From Lindgomyces ingoldianus (Eukaryota; Ascomycota; Dothideomycetes; Pleosporales; Lindgomycetaceae): DNA of 64,000 bases. The position numbers and the translations under genes are program-made. Positions 57,066 through 64,000 of the stretch are shown piece by piece. The stretch is taken from NCBI RefSeq assembly GCF_010093535.1, contig NW_022985162.1:248001-312000 (forward strand), in the 5' to 3' direction. The notes beneath the pieces were generated by a model, which was not told the DNA's origin, searched no databases, and saw only the letters and a program-made list of their open reading frames with translations. Every line of letters starts with the position of its first letter. Within the stretch, counting starts at the first letter, position 1.

Positions 57066-60000
57066 TCTAATCTGGAATAAGCCCGATAGGTCTTACCGTA
57101 TTATGGGGAATTTCGACTTCTCCAACTTACGGGTTATTGGCCATACGCCGGGACGGCGAGCTATGTGATCCATGTGGCATATCTGTGGTGGAAACACGCT
57201 TGCGGCTGTTCGACTCTGCGCAACGAGGAGCAACCAATAACTTCAGGCTGGTGAAGGGAAGAATGGAAGGGGGGTGAAAGCCTTTGCAATCTGACCCTTC
57301 TTTAATACTCCGCGTTGAGCTCATATATGGAGTACCGAACAAAGCTCACTACCCATCATTCACATCAAAATGAGATACATATTTCTGTGGAAGGCTTTCT
57401 GTATTACATCACCGGGCCACACAGACCCCAACACGAATCCAAATGTTGCCTTGTCAACTCTCTTGGACTTTTTCTTCAGACCACTTTTACACATGGCCGG
57501 TCTAGAACGAGAGTACAGGGCTGCTGGAAAGAAGAAGGCGTTTTTTGATCACAAATCAAGGGGTCCCGTTTCTGAACTACCCACTGCATGTATATGTCCA
57601 ATCGATCCATTTCCGTAGCTACGGTTCCGGTAAATGAGTAGTAATCTTGCGTAAAGGACCCTCAGGTCGGTATTTGTTTCGTAATTGAATTGGAAATTTC
57701 AAGGTTTACACGGCAGAGTTTCCCTGCTGGGTGGCTTGGTTATCATTACTTTTGGGGACCGAAGCAGACAAGAGTACTGAAGAAAAACTCGGTCCGAACA
57801 GTCCTCCTAGGCCGCTATCACAGGGGTCAGCTCGAACGTTCTCGATCTGCATGCTGCATTCGTGGCTTCCTTCCTTTGTGTCGGCGTTCTCGGGCGTGGG
57901 TTCTTACACGCGTCTGAATGCTGTCCTACCCAAGCTTACAGAACTCATTTTCCTGACTCCGCATCTATCTTAGGTGGTTGCCACCAAGGCAAGACAGAAA
58001 GTTTGCGCCGTTCCTTTACCCTGGTTCCCTCTCTTGTAACGATTTCGGTGAAAGGTAACACGATTTTCAGATTCGCATGCCGACTGGGCCATTTGAGTAC
58101 GATCCAATCTTACTGTTGCTCTGTTTTACGCCAAGGTGTATATGCCTAGTGCAAGACACTACCCCACGACCTGAGATGTCCCGGGTCGAACCGTAGACTT
58201 TCCAGCCGACGTCGCAGGCATTTCCCTCTCCCGCGTCCACTGCCGTGAGCGTTAAGGTTGCTGGCACCGGGAGCCATTCAATGCATGAAATACTTGCTTG
58301 CATGGCGCTGCATGTGCTCAGAGCGCCACTGCCAAGCAAAAGACCACCTTTAAAGTTAGAATGCGCGCGGAGCACTAAGTCCGGAGCGTGTGGAAGCCTT
58401 CCCAGGGCGAATGCCGTCCAACCGGAGGGACATGCGTAGCGAAGGAGTCTGTGGAGGTACATTCGACTGCCAACGGGATTAGCTTATTTTGTAGGCAACC
58501 CTCAGCCCTTTGCATCTGGCCATTTGCACGACCTTCAGGTGCAACATTACCCTCCCCATGATCGCCGATTGCTCATGGGCTGTATGGTCTCGTTGAAATT
58601 GCCTACTGAATGGTTATACGTCGGGTTTTCAGTCATGAAGGTACTTCCTGGTTCGGTTTCTCTGGTTTGCTGGAGTCGTCGACTCTCTTGGACCACCGCC
58701 TCGTGCCCTCCTGAGTCTTCACTGCCCATTTCCACGGATGAACGTGCTCTTGGACTGCCTCTAATTTGTCTTAGGCCTTGAGACACGCGCTGAGACGTTC
58801 AGTCCTACCAGATGATGGGGATGCATTCCGGTTTTTTATTGGATTTGTCACCGATGTCGGCTGTAGTCGGGCAGACACCGACACCGCACAGGATGGATGA
58901 CCAGGAGGACCTCGAGCTCCGGCCTACATCACTTTGGCCAGGGTCGGGCCGCACACTTCTGCCCGAGCCTCTGTCCCTTTTTCAGTACCTTCACGTCTCC
59001 TATCCTTTCCTCTGGTAACTTTCTTCAGGTGATTCCTCCTCGCACCAATCACGCGAGCGTGCGGCACAGATTCTTGGCTCTCGACCCGCATAGAATGATC
59101 ACTTGACCGTTGCGAAAGCCTTTGGAGGATGCCTCTATACGCGGTCGTGGTATGATGACGTTGCCACCCAATACCATTTTCATGCTCCAAGATAAGGCTA
59201 TTCCTACAAGTGCGACGAAGCCGACTTTGAGCAAAGGTGACAGCTCACAATGACTCAACCTAGCCCGAGAATAGAATCTTAGGAGCATCTTTGGAGTTCC
59301 TGCGCCACCCTTCTCTAGAGTATATCTTCCTGCCTTTCCAACATGTGTAATTGGAGACGCAAGCGCTGTTGTTAGTTCAGTGAGCTATCTTCGAGACAAA
59401 GGCTGGAAGTGATACTTCACCTGGCTAGACCATGGTGGCTCGGGGCTGGAAACAGAACGAAGTGGACAATCAAATCTTTGTGACACAAATAGCCTCTTTG
59501 TTCAAGAGCCTAGCCCAAAATCTTGGCATTCTGTGTTTGATTCCTCTTCTTTCGAACGATACATGAGGAGGAGAGAACAATGTCACCCTGAACACTGGTA
59601 GTATTGCTACCTCTCGTCTCTCTTCTCCCTCCACTTTCTATCATGTCTCTCCCATTCATGCATTCCCCGCAGTGCATTCACCATGTGTTCTCCACATTCA
59701 TCCACACAATTTGCTTATCAACCACACCTGATCCCCACCACGCTGCTAGCACTTCTCCACATTTCCCAATAACCCTTGCACAAATGCGTCTTGACGAATT
59801 ACGTCTTCGGCAACGCTCGTGCCGATCAGCACGCTCTTCGGTACACGATTCACCTTTCTCTTCGCGCCATAGTGTTCTGCCGTCCACAAAAGCGACTCTG
59901 CGTCCTGCCCATGAAACTACGGAATCGGGCAACCCTGAAGACAAAGAGGCACAGCATCCCCCGATCTTCATTGCCGAGGAATAGAACGAGACTCCATGTT

Positions 60001-62008
60001 GAATCGTCGTTCCGCGAACCGGGAATTGGGGTTCTAGTTCATCGCATTGAACCCCTTTTATCGTCTTAGGGTTGTAGACAGAATATTGCCACGCTTAGGA
60101 GTGTCCGCGAAGAAGCACTTAAATCCGGCTCGTATTTTTGTTGATTTTATTTCGCAGTTGACGGCTTCTGCTGCATGTCGTGTAACCATTACGAAAAACT
60201 CAGCTACGAAATCTGATGGAGGGGCAATACTATTTCAGTTTGCCTGACTCTCTCCCTGAACTTCATTTTTTTATTTTTTAATTGCGGATTCTATCGTTTA
60301 CACAACCTCTCCATTGGGACCCTACTAGTCGTACATGCTCAGAGTTCGAGAAGCGGCATTCCGGCACTTGACTCGGTTTCCTTCACCGCTTGATTACGTC
60401 TTCTGGTTTCCTTATGTGGTCCTTTCCACACGGATTTTCGCCACCACCATCTATACGTTAGAGGAAGACAGCTCTGCTTCTATTGACAGCACGCATAGGG
60501 CTCCTTGAGCAGGGAGGGGTTTCCCCACATCACTGCCACCTTAAGTCACGTCAACCAGATCTCACCAGCTCGCTAGCGTTGCTAGTAAATCTGCAATTGA
60601 GTCCAAATTGAGTTTAGGAACATTCACTCATGCATCCCTAACAACACTGTCAGCATTACTCTTACACCTTTTCATTACTCTCGTCCTTGACTAGCATATT
60701 TCTGCTAAAGGAGGCAAAGAATCGCGTCGTAGGTCTGGTATTTCACCACCAATTAGTATGCACCTAATAATTCCTTCTATCAATTACCCTCTAAGGACGA
60801 CCGCATCTCACCCCCCTCTTTGCGATGCCATCTCTCATCCAGGGCAATTTCATCTCGCTCTTTACTTCTCTTCGTTTTGCATTATCGGTGGCCGCCTCGT
60901 ATGCTTTGATGCTCGGAGTGATGCCTCGAGGTGAGCCATTGTGCTAAGTACCACACACTACATCTAGACACAGATATTAACTATTGACATATACCGTAGC
61001 GCCCCCCACTTCTTAGTAGATAAACGCCCCAGCGAATAATACCGAACAATTCCTGTGATCCTGGTTACGGTGTTTACCATCGTAGCTAAGAATTTGGGGA
61101 GTCAGGGTATGCATCTAGCAAACGATAACCCTAATCTGGGGCATATTGGGCACCACTGCGAATGTGCCTGCCGCTGCACCCGCGACGGCGAAAGCGACAC
61201 AAGCAGAGTAATCACAGAGGGGGGGGCCCTCAGAGAAACCTCCACCAACAAGCTCAGTCAGTGTGCCTGTCGTCGAAGACCAATTGGGTGTTCCGAACTT
61301 GTCCGAAGCATGACTCCGGCACGCACATCAAGCGATAGCGGTACTGAATCCCAGTACACACATCCGTACCGATTCAAAGAAAGAACCATAAAGCGAATGG
61401 AGGTATAACATGTTGGCCAGGGTTCGAAGGCATTTATGTATCGGTGCCACGAGGAGGATCGTTTTAGAGGAGAGAGTAAAGCCCTCCATATGATATCTCA
61501 TAAGCATAATCTAGCATATATATAAAAGAAATTTAGTCCTATGCAGCGGATGCAAATCTAGTGTATTAAGTGCATTTATAAGAACGGTAGACATTCGTCA
61601 TGCGCATGTTTTACAGGATCACATTGATCCATTCCGTGGGAGGAATAAGATATTCCCCGTACTGTGGTAACTGAATAACAAGCCATGGTAGTCATCGAGT
61701 AAGTGGCGGCGATGGGGATGCTTTCGAGGAGTTCGACGGACCGTACTCGTTAGTGAATTGGCCGTACCTCGGCCGTGGCTCACACTCATACGAGTGGGTA
61801 GGTTGCGGAGATGTTGTTTTGCATTCGTAGGCTGTAGTCTACCGGGCAGCGAGATGAAGACATGTCTCGTGATAGAGGATATGCCATGATAGTAAGTTCG
61901 TCACATTGCGTCCTTCCACTTGAAACGTGAACAACAGCCGATGCGTGTTTCAAGCGCTCTTGATCCTTGGCCTGATGCCAATCCATCATATCTTTTACTG
62001 CGCCTCCT
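57066..62008. other. almost 5 kb without a recognisable gene
   Basis: Base composition is even and many 60-130 aa frames occur on both strands, but none shows a domain, signal peptide or joinable exon set. Somewhat protein-like pieces are: minus 59288-59049 (VGFVALVGIALSWSMKMVLG), minus 59190-58924 (YRGILQRLSQRSSDHSMRVE), minus 58786-58547, and plus 59785-59981 (MRLDELRLRQRSCRSARSSV). They lie in different frames, so a gene here would need several introns or be decayed. A non-coding RNA or a fast-evolving orphan gene is possible. No inverted-repeat ends or MITE copies were found. Confidence 0.4.
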
Positions 62009-63133
62009 TCAAACACCTCCCTTCCGCCTAGCCTTTCCCCTTTCCCGCCTCCTCTCTCTCTCTATCTTCCTCGCCTGGCTTAAACTCGGCCCCAATCCCT
62101 CCTCACTATGTTTCGTCACCTCCAATGCCTCAGGGCTAACTTCATCCAGTAAAAATCTACCCAATAGCCCCTGTCTCCATCGCTGAATCATCCACAACGC
62201 TGCAGCCTCAGTATCGAATTTCCCTTTCTTACCCAGCCGGCCTGTTTGCTCTGCAATGTTTTCCAAGAGGTCCATGATGTTGTTCGTGGGAAAAGAGTAC
62301 GAGGCGTAGAGCGACGGGTCGATGAGGTTGATATGGTAAAGGAGGTAGTCTGCTAACAGGACGGGAGAGATAATTGTGTCTTTTACGCTACCGCAGAGGG
62401 AGAGTTTAAGCATAGCTTCTGCATCCGGGACGTAGGGGATGAATACACCTGGCGTATCTAAGAGATACACACCACCGCCGACGCCTTTGTACTTCCCACC
62501 CCCGGAGCTCCTCACGTCTCCACTCCCTGGGAGCTCGTCGTCATCTTCACTAGGGATAATCTTGACCCCCGTAGCAATCTTCCTCGTAACCCCAGGCTGA
62601 TTCCCCGTCAGCGCTGCCTTTCCTTTCCCGGTACCATGCGCACGCAACGCATTTAACAATGTACTCTTGCCGACATTCGGCATGCCCACAATCAGGAGTC
62701 TATGACCAATTAATTTCCACTGATTCCTCGCATGCTCCCTCAACATGTCCAACAAGTTCGCTATACTCTTCTTCCCCGCACCAAACCGCTCCTTCTCTTT
62801 CTCCTTCTCCCCCGCCCCAGTCCCCGCCCTCGTAAACACAACTGGCACACTACCATGCCACTCCCTAACTATCCGCTCGTTCTCAGCATCCCTCTCCGGA
62901 CCTCCGAGATCCCGTTTCGTGTACACGACAATGCGTTCCTTGCCCTCTAAGGCGGACTCGAATAACGGATTGCGGGATGTGAGCGGGACGCGATAGTCGC
63001 GGCATTCGAGCACGAGGTCTATTGTGCCAAGTATTGCTTTCATTTTCTGGAGGCCCACTTTGTGGTGGCCGAGGAAGTAGGAGCGGGGAAGGGAGGGGAG
63101 GGATGGGAAGGAGGTTCGAGGGATGAAGGACAT
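62009..63133 (-). CDS. MTG1: mitochondrial ribosome-associated GTPase, YlqF/Mtg1 type
   Basis: Single exon, 374 aa. It is a circularly permuted GTPase: the G4 motif YTKRDLG (71-77) comes before G1 (VGMPNVGKSTLLNAL, 149-163), then PGVTRK (180-185) and G3 LLDTPGVF (224-231). The N-terminus (MSFIPRTSFPSLPSLPRSYF) is basic and hydroxylated, as expected for a mitochondrial presequence. The C-terminus is Arg/Lys-rich. A low-complexity insert (GAGEKEKEKERFGAGKK, about 106-122) and another (about 196-221) enlarge it relative to bacterial YlqF. The family acts in late assembly of the large mitochondrial ribosomal subunit on the inner membrane. Start chosen at the first Met with presequence character. 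Confidence 0.9.
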   Translation of the reverse strand: MSFIPRTSFPSLPSLPRSYFLGHHKVGLQKMKAILGTIDLVLECRDYRVPLTSRNPLFESALEGKERIVVYTKRDLGGPERDAENERIVREWHGSVPVVFTRAGTGAGEKEKEKERFGAGKKSIANLLDMLREHARNQWKLIGHRLLIVGMPNVGKSTLLNALRAHGTGKGKAALTGNQPGVTRKIATGVKIIPSEDDDELPGSGDVRSSGGGKYKGVGGGVYLLDTPGVFIPYVPDAEAMLKLSLCGSVKDTIISPVLLADYLLYHINLIDPSLYASYSFPTNNIMDLLENIAEQTGRLGKKGKFDTEAAALWMIQRWRQGLLGRFLLDEVSPEALEVTKHSEEGLGPSLSQARKIERERRRERGKARRKGGV

Positions 63134-63734
63134 TGTTGGTTGTGGAGATGGGGATGCATTGTTAAGGGGAAAATGTTTGCGCTATGAGTTTGACATTGGG
63201 TTTGTGCAATGTGCGATCTGCTGAGCTTATGCACTTGGAGTTGCAATGGAAAAGTGAAGTTGGAACCTTTTCTGGCGCGAGTCATGCGACTTCACTGTCT
63301 TGGCATGCGTGAGTCGGACCTCGATACTAATTGAAAGCTACCCCTCGAATAGACATCTATAGGAAGTGTACAACCATTATACGGCATCGCATTAAGAGAG
63401 CAGATATGTCACCATGATCCATGAAGTTGTAAGAGTGTTTTCCAATAAAGCTATCTACAACTGATTCCTACCAAGCAGGGGAAAACAAGCGGATTATTTT
63501 TTGGGTTGAAAAGGGACGGGGGAAAACATGCTCGCAAACAAACAGGGAAAACAATGAAGGGTTACAAGGAATTAGAGCATGTGCATAGCGTTCACGAGCG
63601 CTTTCTAGTGAGAAAAGACAACTCATCTCCTCTGCAACACCTCCGCCAGGTCCGCGGAGATCAAGCCTTCGTCAGAGTGTCTGGTGCTGGGGTCAACCAG
63701 GACAACGGGAGCCACCATGGTGGTGCAGATCCAC
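63134..63734. other. intergenic, MTG1 promoter side
   Basis: 600 bases between the MTG1 start and the stop of the partial gene at the right edge. A Lys-rich plus frame at 63506-63745 overlaps that gene on the opposite strand and is not supported. Confidence 0.4.
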
Positions 63735-64000
63735 TCATGGCGTAGTTGTGGCGGGTGGGGGTATTGAAGAAGTCACAGTTTTAGTGCTGGTCGTGGAGTA
63801 GGACTTAGTAGGTAGCACAATATCGAGTGGGTAGCCCTTCTTGCATTTTTTGTCCTCCCTAGGACCCCTAATCGTCACTTCTTGTTTGTCTTCACCCGCA
63901 TTCTTCCATTTGGCCTCGCCGCAGATTCGGTAGTCCGAGTAAGGGTGTTGAAGCCAGACAGACTTCTTCAAACTGCCGCGTTCCTCGAGTTCCTCGAGAC
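63735..64000 (-). CDS. 3' end of an unrecognised gene, running off the right edge
   Basis: The minus-strand frame is open from the window end to a stop at 63735 (about 88 codons). It reads EELEERGSLKKSVWLQHPYS, then DYRICGEAKWKNAGEDKQEV and KKCKKGYPLDIVLP, ending in a Ser/Thr/Pro tail (STTSTKTVTSSIPPPATTTP). The composition recalls an extracellular or wall protein C-terminus, but there is too little to assign a family. Confidence 0.5.
   Translation of the reverse strand, partial: LEELEERGSLKKSVWLQHPYSDYRICGEAKWKNAGEDKQEVTIRGPREDKKCKKGYPLDIVLPTKSYSTTSTKTVTSSIPPPATTTP

Noticed and set aside
60825..60932. Hydrophobic start MPSLIQGNFISLFTSLRFAL followed by a GTGAGC donor-like site
   Set aside because: No downstream exon kept an open frame or resembled a protein, so a secreted-protein first exon could not be supported.
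1..64000. CRISPR array, bacterial operon or phage module
   Set aside because: No spaced identical repeats; the introns and eukaryotic gene families exclude a prokaryotic origin.

Overview
The window is nuclear DNA of a filamentous ascomycete (Pezizomycotina; a leotiomycete is possible, but that is only an impression from protein style). The basis is dense short genes on both strands, introns mostly of 46-60 bp with GT(A/G) donors and CTAAC/CTGAT-like branch sites, fungal-specific families (Pex8, Itc1, Sgf73, HeLo-like/ankyrin proteins, kinase-NB-ARC receptors) and AT-rich transposon remains with C-to-T type decay.

Layout. 1-9.3 kb: a broken hypothetical frame, a secreted Ser/Thr-repeat protein whose second intron is mostly a 148-bp MITE, an ankyrin protein, a Nudix hydrolase and a RING protein. 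9.87-14.30 kb: nested transposons; the inner one (10739-14284) has about 620-bp terminal inverted repeats and carries a decayed polytopic membrane-protein gene. 14.3-20.8 kb: PEX8 and a TMEM170-like gene sharing a short promoter, then an orphan gene. 22.1-30.6 kb: an accessory immune-like island with a protein kinase-NB-ARC-helical-repeat receptor and a HeLo-like/ankyrin/C-terminal-membrane protein, separated by decayed coding remnants. 31.6-49.5 kb: conserved housekeeping genes: class I alpha-mannosidase (GH47), MED20, a four-RRM Mrn1/Cip2-type protein, ALG8, ITC1 (ISW2 complex) and SGF73 (SAGA). 50-56.5 kb: an F-box-like gene bracketed by two MITE copies, an equilibrative nucleoside transporter and IWR1 in a divergent pair, and a small orphan gene. 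57.1-62.0 kb: nearly 5 kb without a recognisable gene. 62.0-64.0 kb: MTG1, and the 3' end of an unrecognised gene that runs off the right edge.

Functional links are loose, as expected for a fungal chromosome. GH47 mannosidase and ALG8 both act on N-glycans. MED20, ITC1, SGF73 and IWR1 all serve RNA polymerase II transcription or chromatin. The NLR-like pair is the most interesting accessory block, and the long-TIR gene-carrying element is the most interesting mobile one. Exon coordinates below were worked out by hand from splice signals and frame continuity; totals were checked to be multiples of three for every multi-exon model except the candidate at 52090, which is a guess.
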